Shown here: positions 50,938 through 58,769 of the stretch, in pieces | How positions within the stretch are numbered: position 1 is the stretch's first letter | Layout: every line of letters starts with the position of its first letter | Assembly: GCF_022440845.1 (NCBI RefSeq) | Contig: NZ_JAKNTO010000001.1 | Coordinates: 1,426,001-1,490,000 of the forward strand | Direction of reading: 5' to 3' | Source: Ruminococcus sp. OA3 | GTDB taxonomy: Bacteria > Bacillota > Clostridia > Lachnospirales > Lachnospiraceae | DNA length: 64,000 nt | Notes under the pieces: generated by a model | Told to the model about the DNA's origin: nothing | Database searches by the model: none | The model's input: the letters and a program-made list of their open reading frames with translations, nothing else | Translations under genes and position numbers: made by a program

Positions 50938-53322
50938 ATGCAAAATCAGGGTACAAAGAGTTATATGGGACGAATTAATCGCTTAAAGGAACGGGTATTA
51001 AACACCTATCCGGAAATTGATATGGAAAATGCGGTAATTCTGACCAGGGGATTTCAGGAGTCTGAGGGAGAAGCTCACGTGGTACAAAAAGCATATGCCT
51101 TCCGCAAACAGTGTATGGAAAAGACGATTCCCATCTGGGATGATGAACTGATTGTGGGAAATGCCGGAAGCAAGCAGCGCGGCGGACTGGTGTGTCCCGA
51201 TGACTGCTGGTCGTTTATCGACCGGGAGATCGACACCTTAAATGAGCGCCAGTATGATCCCTTCCACCTGAAAGAGGAAGACCGCAGGCTGTTTCTGGAT
51301 GTTGTAAAACCTTACTGGCAGGGCCGCTCCATCAATGAAAAATGGGAAAGGCAGATGCCGGATGTGGTGCGGATACTGCGCAACTGCGGCGTGCTCTACA
51401 TTGACCGCAAGTGTGTGCGGGGCTGGGGCGAACTGACCGCCGACTATTCTCTCATCATCCGGGAGGGCGTGGAAGGCATCGAGAAGCGGATTCAGGATGT
51501 GCGTGATACGCTTGATCTTTCCGTGAAGGGCGATTTTGAAAAAATGACGTACTTAAAGGCTCTTTCGCTGGTTGCGGACGGGCTGCGGCAGCTGGGAAAA
51601 CGCCATGCCGAAAAGGCCAGAGAGATGGCAGAGACAGAGACGAATGCAAAGAGAAAGCAGGAACTTCTGGATATCGCAAAAGTCTGCGACAGAGTACCGG
51701 AGAAACCGGCGCGTACCTTCCGGGAGGCACTGCAGTCCATGTATTTTCTACATATCTGCATTTTTATGGAGCACAACGCACCGAGTTACAATCCCGGCTG
51801 TTTTGACCAGTATATGTGGCCATATTACAAGGCGGACCTGGAAGCCGGACGGATTACCGAAGACGAGGCACAGGAGCTTTTGGACTGTCTCTGGGTGAAG
51901 TTCTCTGAACAGTGTCTGCTGCAGGACGCGACAACTGCCCGCTATTCCGCAGGATATCCAATGTTCCAGAATCTGTGCGTAGGCGGTGTGGATGAAAATG
52001 GAATGGATGCGGTCAATGAACTGTCGTATCTGGTTTTACAGGCAACCATGGAGGTGCAGATGTATCAGCCGTCCTTGTCCGTCAAATATAATCTGGCACA
52101 GAATCCGGACCGCTTCCTGAAAAAAGTCGTTGAATTGATGCAGATGGGAACAGGATTCCCGGCATTCCACAACGATACCGTGGGAACCATGATGATGATG
52201 AACAAGGGGGTTCCTTTAAAAGAAGCGTATAACTGGAATCCATGCGGATGCGTGGAGACCAGTCTCGCGGGAAAACAGCGGTGTTATACCTCCTACGCAG
52301 ATTACAATCTGGGCTCTATCGTAGAATTTGCTTTGAATGACGGAAAGAGCCGCAAATACGACTGTTATGCTGCAGCACGGACCGGAGATCCCAGAGTTTT
52401 TGAGACCTTTGAGATGTTCCTGGATGCAGTGAAAGAGCAGATCCGTTTTGTTTTAAAGGCAGTCGTGGAAGGAAATCTTGTATGCACTCAGATTGTCCGT
52501 GAGATGGAGTGCCCGGTGGCTTCGCTGACCTTTCAAGAATGTATCGAGACTGCCAATGACTATGCGACCGGCGGAGCCAAGTACAGCATCGGGGACGGTC
52601 TGGATGCTATTGGAGTGGCTGACCTGATCAACAGCATTTTAGCGGTGAAAGAACTGGTATATGATACAAAACGCCTCGAAATGGATACCCTGTGCAAAGC
52701 TCTGGAAGCGAACTTTGAGGGATATGAAGACGTGCAGGCAATGTGTATGCGTGCAACGAAATATGGCAATGACGATGAGGTGGCAAATAAGATAGCAAGA
52801 GATATGTTCAACTATATCGCAGACTACATCGAGAGTTTCCAGCATCCTTATGGCCACTACAACGGCGGCATTCTTCCTGTATCCGGCAATACACCGTTCG
52901 GTATGGAGGTGGGAGCCCTGCCTTCCGGAAGAAGGGCGTATGTGCCGTTGGGCGACGGTATCAGTCCCAATCAGGGAACCGATACCAATGGCATGAGTGC
53001 GGTACTGAAAAGCTGCTCCAATATCCCTCATGTGCGTTTTAACCAGGGAACCCTGCTGAACCAGAAGCTGGATCCGGCGTTTGCCCGCGGCGAAAAATCC
53101 ATACCGTCACTGATGGGATATCTGAAGAGCCTCTGTGCGATGGGCATCTTCCATGTCCAGTTCAACGTGGTGGATCCCAAGGTACTGCTGGATGCACAGG
53201 AGCATCCGGAGGAGCACAGTGACCTGCTCATCCGTGTGGCGGGCTACACCGCTTATTTCACGGAGCTGGGACCTGAGACACAGGGTGATATCATTTCCAG
53301 AACCACACAGACACATATTTAA
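50938..53322 (+). CDS. Glycyl radical enzyme, dehydratase/lyase type, uncharacterised subfamily (GRE1)
   Basis: A 794-residue glycyl radical enzyme. The PFL-like N-terminal domain spans most of the chain. The active-site loop is WNPCGCVETS, with catalytic Cys438 and Glu440 acting as base, the GCVE pattern of dehydratases and C-N/C-S lyases, not the Cys-Cys of formate lyase. The C-terminal radical loop is LIRVAGYTAYFTEL, with the radical site at Gly769. Known members with GCVE act on glycerol, propanediol, choline, hydroxyproline and isethionate/dihydroxypropanesulfonate. None of the partner genes of those pathways is present here. Its activase follows 10 bp downstream. It is clearly homologous to the enzyme at 61372-63765. 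It acts in the cytoplasm and is oxygen-sensitive once activated. Confidence 0.92.
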   Translation: MQNQGTKSYMGRINRLKERVLNTYPEIDMENAVILTRGFQESEGEAHVVQKAYAFRKQCMEKTIPIWDDELIVGNAGSKQRGGLVCPDDCWSFIDREIDTLNERQYDPFHLKEEDRRLFLDVVKPYWQGRSINEKWERQMPDVVRILRNCGVLYIDRKCVRGWGELTADYSLIIREGVEGIEKRIQDVRDTLDLSVKGDFEKMTYLKALSLVADGLRQLGKRHAEKAREMAETETNAKRKQELLDIAKVCDRVPEKPARTFREALQSMYFLHICIFMEHNAPSYNPGCFDQYMWPYYKADLEAGRITEDEAQELLDCLWVKFSEQCLLQDATTARYSAGYPMFQNLCVGGVDENGMDAVNELSYLVLQATMEVQMYQPSLSVKYNLAQNPDRFLKKVVELMQMGTGFPAFHNDTVGTMMMMNKGVPLKEAYNWNPCGCVETSLAGKQRCYTSYADYNLGSIVEFALNDGKSRKYDCYAAARTGDPRVFETFEMFLDAVKEQIRFVLKAVVEGNLVCTQIVREMECPVASLTFQECIETANDYATGGAKYSIGDGLDAIGVADLINSILAVKELVYDTKRLEMDTLCKALEANFEGYEDVQAMCMRATKYGNDDEVANKIARDMFNYIADYIESFQHPYGHYNGGILPVSGNTPFGMEVGALPSGRRAYVPLGDGISPNQGTDTNGMSAVLKSCSNIPHVRFNQGTLLNQKLDPAFARGEKSIPSLMGYLKSLCAMGIFHVQFNVVDPKVLLDAQEHPEEHSDLLIRVAGYTAYFTELGPETQGDIISRTTQTHI

Positions 53323-53332
53323 GAGGCGGAAA

Positions 53333-54250
53333 ATGGACCAAGGAACGGTATTAAGAATCGAAAAAATATCGCCCAATGACGGCAGCGGGCTGAGGACAGT
53401 CGTCTTCTTAAAAGGCTGTCCCCTGCACTGTCAGTGGTGCTCAACACCGGAGTCACAGAGTGCGAAACCCGAGCTGTACTATAAGCAGCCGAAGTGTGTC
53501 CATTGCGGCCGCTGCATCACGAACTGTCCGCAGCATGCATTATCCGTCTCTCGGGACCGGCGTGCTGTGGTCAGAGATAAAAACAGATGCATCCAATGTT
53601 TCCGCTGTGCGGGGGTCTGCCTGACGGAGGCTGTGGGCGTGTATGGAAAAAGCATGACAGTGCAGGAAGTCATGCAGGAGATTCGGAAAGAATCCCTGTT
53701 CTACTTCTTTTCAGGAGGCGGTGTGACACTGAGCGGGGGAGATGTGCTCCTGCAGGCAGAGTTTGCGGCGGAGATTTTGCGCAATTGCAGGGAAGAGTGT
53801 ATCGATACGACAGCGGAACTCGACATGTTCGGACCTTACGACAATGTGCGCATCGTGCTGGAACATCTGGACAGCGTCTATGTGGATGTCAAGGTAATGG
53901 ACAGTTTGACACATAAAAAGTGGACAGGGGTGGGGAATGAAACCATCCTGGATAATATCCGGCGGGCTTCTGAAGAATTTCCCGATAAGCCGCTGTGTGT
54001 CCGCGTACCCCTGATTCCGGGAGTGAGTGATACCGAAGAAAATATTCAAAGCACGGTGGAATTTTGCAGAAAGCTTCCTTCCTGCCGGGAGCTTGAGTTT
54101 CTTCCTTATCACCGTCTGGGAAGCTCTACTTATGAGTACCTGGACCGCCCTTACGGCTTACAGGAACTGGAACCCATGTCTGTGGAGGCGGCGGAGGAAA
54201 AGATCCGCATGATCGACCGGACATCGCTTCCCTTTGCGGTTAAGATATAA
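53333..54250 (+). CDS. Glycyl radical enzyme activating enzyme (radical SAM)
   Basis: A 305-residue radical-SAM activase. The SAM cluster motif CX3CX2C is Cys29-Cys33-Cys36 in KGCPLHCQWCSTPES. Two ferredoxin-type 4Fe-4S motifs follow: CVHCGRCITNCP (55-66) and CIQCFRCAGVC (86-96), typical of activases of dehydratase-type glycyl radical enzymes. FSGGGVTLSGGDVLLQ holds the SAM-binding GGE-like strand (here SGGD). It abstracts hydrogen from Gly769 of GRE1 to form the glycyl radical, using reduced ferredoxin or flavodoxin. The start at ATG 53333 follows GAGGCGG; the longer frame lies inside GRE1. It may also activate GRE2, for which no other activase lies in the window. Confidence 0.93.
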   Translation: MDQGTVLRIEKISPNDGSGLRTVVFLKGCPLHCQWCSTPESQSAKPELYYKQPKCVHCGRCITNCPQHALSVSRDRRAVVRDKNRCIQCFRCAGVCLTEAVGVYGKSMTVQEVMQEIRKESLFYFFSGGGVTLSGGDVLLQAEFAAEILRNCREECIDTTAELDMFGPYDNVRIVLEHLDSVYVDVKVMDSLTHKKWTGVGNETILDNIRRASEEFPDKPLCVRVPLIPGVSDTEENIQSTVEFCRKLPSCRELEFLPYHRLGSSTYEYLDRPYGLQELEPMSVEAAEEKIRMIDRTSLPFAVKI

Positions 54251-54332
54251 AATGAAATCATAACTGTTCAGGACGGCGCATCTTCCTGAACTGTTACACG
54301 AAATGAATGAATGGAGGCTAGTAGAAGGTATT

Positions 54333-55760
54333 ATGAGATTAAAATATGATTTTGCAGACCAGAAGGAACTGGATCTGATCCACGAATATTCCATGAAAAT
54401 GCTGGCGGAGAACGGAGTCGTGTTTGCCTGTGAAGAACTGGTGGAATTGTTTTGCAGCCACGGTTTCCGGACCGACGGGCAGATCGTCTATATGACGGAA
54501 GCGGATGTTTTGAAGGCACTGAAGACCTGCCCGTCTGTATTCCCATGGCAAGGGAGAAGTTCCAGCGTGACGGTGGGAGGCGGCCAAACGATCTGTGCGC
54601 CTTCCTACGGTCCGATCTACCTTCTGGAAGATGGCTATTACCATAAGATCGACCGGAAACGGTACACGGATTTTGCCAAACTGAATGCATCCAGTAAAGT
54701 GCTCGATGTCTCCAACCCCAATATGCTGGATTTCTCCTTCATTCCGGAAACATATGCGTCCGACTGGGCTATGGCGACGGTGCTGATGATGGATACAAAA
54801 CCGGCCATCGGTATGGTGGATGGCAGACTAAGCGCGCGAAACGCCATTTCAATGACACAGGAATTCTATGGGATCCACGATAAACCGGTACTGAACAGTC
54901 TGATCAGTGTGGCTTCCCCCAGCCATTTTTCCACGGCCATGTGTGAAGCCCTGATCGAATATGCCACAGCAGGACAGGCTGTCTTTATCACGCCGTCCAG
55001 TATGAGCGGCATGACGGTCCCGGGTTCCATTGCTTCCCTTCTGCTGTCCAACAATGTGGAGACGCTGTCCGGGGTAGTGGCCGCTCAGATGATCCGCCCG
55101 GGTACTCCGGTGATGTATGGCATTCAGAGTCACGGCTGCGATCTGCGCTACGGTACGCCTTCCATAGGAAGTGCAGAACAGGTTTTGATCTTCTCCGCGG
55201 CAAAAGCCATGGGAAGCTACTATGACCTGCCGGTTCGAACCGGTGGTTCCTCCTGCGATGCCAAACAGGTAGACATGCAGGCTGGTATCGAATCCTATGC
55301 GACCATGAATGCTACCATCCAAAGTGGTGCAGACCTGATGGTACACTCTCTGGGAAGCCTGGAATCTGACAGTTCGGTCAGCTTTGATAAATTTATTTAT
55401 GATGAAGAGATCCTGCAGATGGTGCAGCGTGTTAACCGCGGCTTTGAAGTCAGTGAAGAGACTCTGCTCTATGACTGTTTCCTGGAGGCGGGACCCGGCG
55501 GCCAGTTCCTGACACTGTCCGATGATAATATGGAAGACAGTCTGTGCTGTTATCGGGAAGACTATCTGATGACCCGGATCGCAAACCACGTATCCCATGG
55601 AACCTGGGAAGAGAGCGGTCGGAAGATGATCACGGACGTGACGAAAGAAATGTGGACTAAACGTCTGGAAGAGTATCAGATGCCGGACATCACGGCAGAT
55701 CAGAAAGAAGTGCTCATGAAATACGTGCCGGGAGACCTTCTGTTTAATGAAGAAGCATGA
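54333..55760 (+). CDS. MttB-family (trimethylamine methyltransferase-like) protein, non-pyrrolysine
   Basis: A 475-residue protein of the MttB superfamily, TIM-barrel methyltransferases that move a methyl group from a methylated amine (or betaine) to a corrinoid protein. Visible hallmarks are ENGVVFACEELVELF, VTVGGGQTICAPSYGP, ITPSSMSGMTVPGSIASLL and QAGIESYATMNATIQSGADLMVHSLGS. There is no in-frame amber codon, so it belongs to the non-pyrrolysine branch, in which glycine betaine and proline betaine demethylases are known. No corrinoid protein or reductive activase gene is in the window. ATG 54333 follows AGAAGG; an ATG ten codons earlier is possible. A small hairpin (54266-54291) lies in the 82-bp gap after the activase. 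The stop overlaps the next start (ATGA). Confidence 0.85.
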   Translation: MRLKYDFADQKELDLIHEYSMKMLAENGVVFACEELVELFCSHGFRTDGQIVYMTEADVLKALKTCPSVFPWQGRSSSVTVGGGQTICAPSYGPIYLLEDGYYHKIDRKRYTDFAKLNASSKVLDVSNPNMLDFSFIPETYASDWAMATVLMMDTKPAIGMVDGRLSARNAISMTQEFYGIHDKPVLNSLISVASPSHFSTAMCEALIEYATAGQAVFITPSSMSGMTVPGSIASLLLSNNVETLSGVVAAQMIRPGTPVMYGIQSHGCDLRYGTPSIGSAEQVLIFSAAKAMGSYYDLPVRTGGSSCDAKQVDMQAGIESYATMNATIQSGADLMVHSLGSLESDSSVSFDKFIYDEEILQMVQRVNRGFEVSEETLLYDCFLEAGPGGQFLTLSDDNMEDSLCCYREDYLMTRIANHVSHGTWEESGRKMITDVTKEMWTKRLEEYQMPDITADQKEVLMKYVPGDLLFNEEA

Positions 55761-56638
55761 AAAACAGCCTGGCTTTTTACATTATAGGAATCCTTATGGG
55801 AAGTACCCAGGGGGTTGTGGCCAGCTTTATTGATCTGAACAGTTACGAGATTGTCCTGCTTCGGTCCGTCATAGGAGGCGTCTTCGTAGCAATCCTGTTT
55901 TTCGGGTCGGGGCACAGGCTCAGTGAATACAGAAATAAACGGGATGTGTTCTTTATCACGCTGTCAGGAATCTCCATGGCTGTGAACTGGCTTCTCCTCT
56001 ATGAAGCCTTTACTCTGATCGGCGTGAGTGTGGCGACAATCATCAATTTCTGCGCGCCGATCATCGTAGTGGTATTATCACCTCTGGTATTTGGAGAGCG
56101 GCTTACGTTTCGGAAGATTCTGGCGCTGATGCTGACAGTGACAGGTGTATTTCTGATCAGCGGGCAGGCGGTGAGCCATGGACTGAGCGTGCGGGGACTG
56201 CTTCTCGCGCTGTGTGCAATGGTGATGAATGCGGCAATGGTGATCTTTAACAAATTATCCCGCAAGATCAAAGGGATAGATAATGCGGCGCTCCAGCTGG
56301 CGGTGGCACCCATTGTCGTACTGTTGTTTTTTGCCGTCCGAGGGGGATTTCATTTTCAGATCCAGACGGGTGACTGGGTTCCGATCCTGTGGGTGGGAAT
56401 TGTCAGTACGGCACTCAGTAATCTGCTCTTTTTTTCCACCATCGGCAGATTGCCAGCTCAGACCGTATCGCTCTGTGGATATCTGGAGCCGGCGTCGGCA
56501 GCAGTTTTGGCGGCTGTAATCTTAAAAGAAACGATGACCCCGGTGCAGATTCTTGGCGCAATACTGATCGTTGGCGGCGCTGTCTGGGGAGAAGGGCTGT
56601 ACAGGAAATCATTTTATAGAAGAAAGGAAGAGAGGTAA
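55757..56638 (+). CDS. EamA-family (DMT superfamily) transporter
   Basis: A 293-residue membrane protein with ten predicted segments in two EamA repeats; the first repeat opens ILMGSTQGVVASFIDLN and the second near residue 145. VATIINFCAPIIVVVLSPLVFGERL (~95-120) and SLCGYLEPASAAVLAAVILKE (~236-257) are the conserved helix ends of drug/metabolite exporters. It starts within the stop of the MttB-like gene (ATGA overlap), so it is translationally coupled. It probably exports an end product or moves a related metabolite; direction and substrate are unknown. Confidence 0.85.
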   Translation: MKNSLAFYIIGILMGSTQGVVASFIDLNSYEIVLLRSVIGGVFVAILFFGSGHRLSEYRNKRDVFFITLSGISMAVNWLLLYEAFTLIGVSVATIINFCAPIIVVVLSPLVFGERLTFRKILALMLTVTGVFLISGQAVSHGLSVRGLLLALCAMVMNAAMVIFNKLSRKIKGIDNAALQLAVAPIVVLLFFAVRGGFHFQIQTGDWVPILWVGIVSTALSNLLFFSTIGRLPAQTVSLCGYLEPASAAVLAAVILKETMTPVQILGAILIVGGAVWGEGLYRKSFYRRKEER

Positions 56639-56644
56639 CGCCAT

Positions 56645-57547
56645 ATGGGAAAATTGGGTGGCCTGGATAAAAAGGCATTTGTAACACATGTGGATGATGT
56701 GGAGTGGAAAGAGGTCGGCGACGGTCTCAAAATCAAAGAACTCCTTTGTGAGAGAACAGCGGGGAAAACGGAGTTCTATTTCGGTGTGGCCCAACTGGAG
56801 GCCGGGCGGGATATTCCGCTTCACCGGCATAATCTTGCACACTGCAATTATATTCTGGAAGGTGAAATCTGGGCACGACTGGGCCGCCAGCGCTTTCAGC
56901 TGGAGGCGGAAGCGTCCAATTACTTTTCGATTGGAGTCCCGCATGCATATGAAGCATCCGGCAGTAACGGTGTCCGTTTTCTATACTGTTTTGCGACAGA
57001 TAATGAAACCGGTGAGAATATCCAGTCTGAACCGGTCGCAGAGGAGGTGGCACGGGCTTATTATCAGCCCAACTGTCCTACGGACCTGATGAATCCCAGC
57101 GGAGCAGGTGGTTCCAGATGGGCAGCAGCCGGAGATGCAGATCCGTACATCATGGTGGAAGCTGCACAGGGGTCCCGCAGTCAGTTCTTTACATCTACCT
57201 TTGACGAGGGAAAAGGATGTAAAGAGTTCTGGTGGGGACGCTGCATTACCAGACCGAATTGCCGTTATACACCGCATTTCCATGAGCAGCCTGAAATTTT
57301 CTACATTCTTTCGGGCCACGGTACGATGTACGGCGGCAGCGAAATCTTCCAGGTGACTCCGGGTTCGCTTTTTTATGCCCCCAAGAACTGTATGCACGGT
57401 ATGGTGAATGACGGAAATGATACGCTGCTGGCGCTGTACGCCTGCAATCTGGAGGTAGCCGGTTCTTCTTATAACAGAGAAGAAATAGCCGATGTTCCGA
57501 TTGTCGCTCCTGCTGACCGGACAAACCTGATGCTGAGCAAAGTATGA
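56645..57547 (+). CDS. Bicupin-domain protein
   Basis: A 300-residue protein with two cupin barrels. The first (residues ~40-120) has PLHRHNLAHCNYILEGEIWA, the second (~185-270) PHFHEQPEIFYILSGHGTMY, each giving the HxH...E/H metal set. The second barrel looks fully metal-competent (two His and a Glu, then MHG). Bicupins are diverse: isomerases, lyases, decarboxylases or dioxygenases; an anaerobe makes an oxygenase unlikely. Its gene is 6 bp after the EamA gene, with AGAGAGG upstream, so it is the last gene of the GRE1 operon. A strong terminator follows. Function unknown. Confidence 0.75.
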   Translation: MGKLGGLDKKAFVTHVDDVEWKEVGDGLKIKELLCERTAGKTEFYFGVAQLEAGRDIPLHRHNLAHCNYILEGEIWARLGRQRFQLEAEASNYFSIGVPHAYEASGSNGVRFLYCFATDNETGENIQSEPVAEEVARAYYQPNCPTDLMNPSGAGGSRWAAAGDADPYIMVEAAQGSRSQFFTSTFDEGKGCKEFWWGRCITRPNCRYTPHFHEQPEIFYILSGHGTMYGGSEIFQVTPGSLFYAPKNCMHGMVNDGNDTLLALYACNLEVAGSSYNREEIADVPIVAPADRTNLMLSKV

Positions 57548-57567
57548 TCAAATGAAAAAAATCAGAG

Positions 57568-57596
57568 AGCAGCCGGGGGGATCCCCGGCTGCTTTT
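57568..57596 (+). terminator. Terminator of the GRE1-MttB-bicupin operon
   Basis: AGCAGCCGGGG (57568-57578) pairs perfectly with CCCCGGCTGCT (57583-57593) around a GGAT loop, followed by Ts. Its distal half lies within the sequence duplicated by the insertion element. Confidence 0.85.
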
Positions 57597-57603
57597 GGCA
57601 CTC
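57578..57603. repeat. Left copy of 26-bp target site duplication
   Basis: GGGATCCCCGGCTGCTTTTG and the next six bases GCACTC directly precede the left inverted repeat of the insertion sequence and recur exactly at 58672-58697. Confidence 0.8.
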
Positions 57604-58671
57604 TGTAGGTTTGTCAAACATATGTTACAGTGACATCAGATAATTATCCAGTACCTGTTTTGGGGTTTTCCATCCAAGTGGGCGCATAGGAAAGTTATTA
57701 TAATCTCTGCGGTTATAGAGTTTTAACTGTTTGCTGAAGTCTTCAAAAGAGTAAAAACTGTGGACAGCATAGAAACGCTCATTGTCTTTCCTGTGGCTTC
57801 GCTCCACTTTGCCATTATGCCTTGGAGTAAATGGACGTATCAGCTTGTGCCTGATGCCGTATTCCTTAAGCCGGACTTGAAAGATGGTAGGTTTATCCGA
57901 ACCGCCGTAAGAGCTGAAGCGTTTGGTAAATTCCTGACCATTATCAGTCTGGACACATTCGACAGGGCAGGGAAACGCTTTGATAAGATGCTCAAGGAAC
58001 AAGGCAGCGGAATAGGAGCTGTGTTCTTCAAATGCTTCCACAAACCGCCATCTGGAGTACTCATCAATGGCGGTGTACTGATAAAACCGTTGGTCTTTGG
58101 CTTCATTCATGAGACAGGCAGAAGGGACAAATTTCACGTCAATCTGAATCCGCTGTCCGGGATAGGCCATCTGCTCATAAGGCTTAGGGATGTACTTGGG
58201 ATTCGGAGGATGAACAGCCATAATCCCCTGTTTTCTAAGGAAACGGTAAAGCCCGGGAATAGAACGGGAATAACCGCGCTGCATAAGTTTTACCCAAAGG
58301 ATGACTAAACCAGCCTCAGGATTACGTCTGCGCATATCGGTAATCATTTTGATCTCCTGAGGCGTATGCTGATTAGGATGGCTGTGTGGGCGTCTGGAGC
58401 GTTCACGGAGGGACTCCATAGAGCCGTCAAAGCGACGTTTCCAGCGATAGATATACTGCCGATTGGTTTTATATTTAACGGCAGCTTTGGTAACGCCATA
58501 CTTCTCAGCGTAACGGATCAGGGATAGACGGTATCTCATATCTTGTGTTATACTAGCCATAGCAGGGAACTCCTTTGTTTATGTTGTGGTTGTGGTGACT
58601 AAAATATAACACAAAGGAGAGATCCCTGCATTTTAATTATTCAGTTGTAACATATGTATTGTAATCCTACA
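57604..58671 (-). mobile_element. Insertion sequence, 1,068 bp, IS481-like with long target duplication
   Basis: The element is bounded by imperfect inverted repeats of about 26 bp. The left end reads TGTAGGTTTGTC... and the right end, reversed, TGTAGGATTACA..., both continuing into ACATATGTTACA. It encodes one DDE transposase on the minus strand. Identical 26-bp direct repeats (57578-57603 and 58672-58697) flank it; a further T makes 27 bp possible. The clean duplication implies recent insertion. Duplications this long fit the IS1202-like group better than typical IS481 members, going by memory of the families. Confidence 0.85.
57625..58560 (-). CDS. DDE transposase (integrase core)
   Basis: A 311-residue transposase. 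The N-terminal helix-turn-helix (residues ~13-45, GVTKAAVKYKTNRQYIYRW) is followed by a second helical region and an rve-type catalytic core. The candidate catalytic triad is Asp141 (IQIDVKF), Asp206 (QTDNGQEF) and Glu253 (NGKVERSHRKD). The 46-residue gap between the second Asp and Glu is longer than the 35 usual for IS481/IS3. It cuts and joins the element ends marked by the inverted repeats at 57604 and 58671. The frame is intact, so it may be active. Confidence 0.9.
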   Translation of the reverse strand: MASITQDMRYRLSLIRYAEKYGVTKAAVKYKTNRQYIYRWKRRFDGSMESLRERSRRPHSHPNQHTPQEIKMITDMRRRNPEAGLVILWVKLMQRGYSRSIPGLYRFLRKQGIMAVHPPNPKYIPKPYEQMAYPGQRIQIDVKFVPSACLMNEAKDQRFYQYTAIDEYSRWRFVEAFEEHSSYSAALFLEHLIKAFPCPVECVQTDNGQEFTKRFSSYGGSDKPTIFQVRLKEYGIRHKLIRPFTPRHNGKVERSHRKDNERFYAVHSFYSFEDFSKQLKLYNRRDYNNFPMRPLGWKTPKQVLDNYLMSL

Positions 58672-58697
58672 GGGATCCCCGGCTGCTTTTGGCACTC
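58672..58697. repeat. Right copy of 26-bp target site duplication
   Basis: This exact copy of 57578-57603 follows the right end of the insertion sequence. It contains the 3' half of the upstream operon terminator and ends 4 bp before the -35 of the next gene. Confidence 0.8.
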
Positions 58698-58701
58698 TAT
58701 A

Positions 58702-58729
58702 TTGACATATTACCTTGAAATGTTATAAT
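58702..58729 (+). promoter_or_regulatory. Promoter of XRE-cupin regulator 1
   Basis: TTGACA (58702-58707) and TATAAT (58724-58729) are 16 bp apart, and TG precedes the -10 (TGT-TATAAT). It is a very strong consensus promoter, 41 bp before the ATG. Confidence 0.75.
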
Positions 58730-58769
58730 AGACTATGGAAAAATGAGAAGATAAGGAAAGGTAGTGTGA

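Noticed and set aside
50938-53322. Assignment of GRE1 as choline lyase CutC or hydroxyproline dehydratase HypD
   Set aside because: The GCVE loop alone does not separate these; no microcompartment genes, CutD-type context or proC gene is present.
57760-58308. 182-codon plus-strand frame inside the insertion sequence
   Set aside because: Antisense to the intact transposase, with no ribosome binding site or protein-like features.
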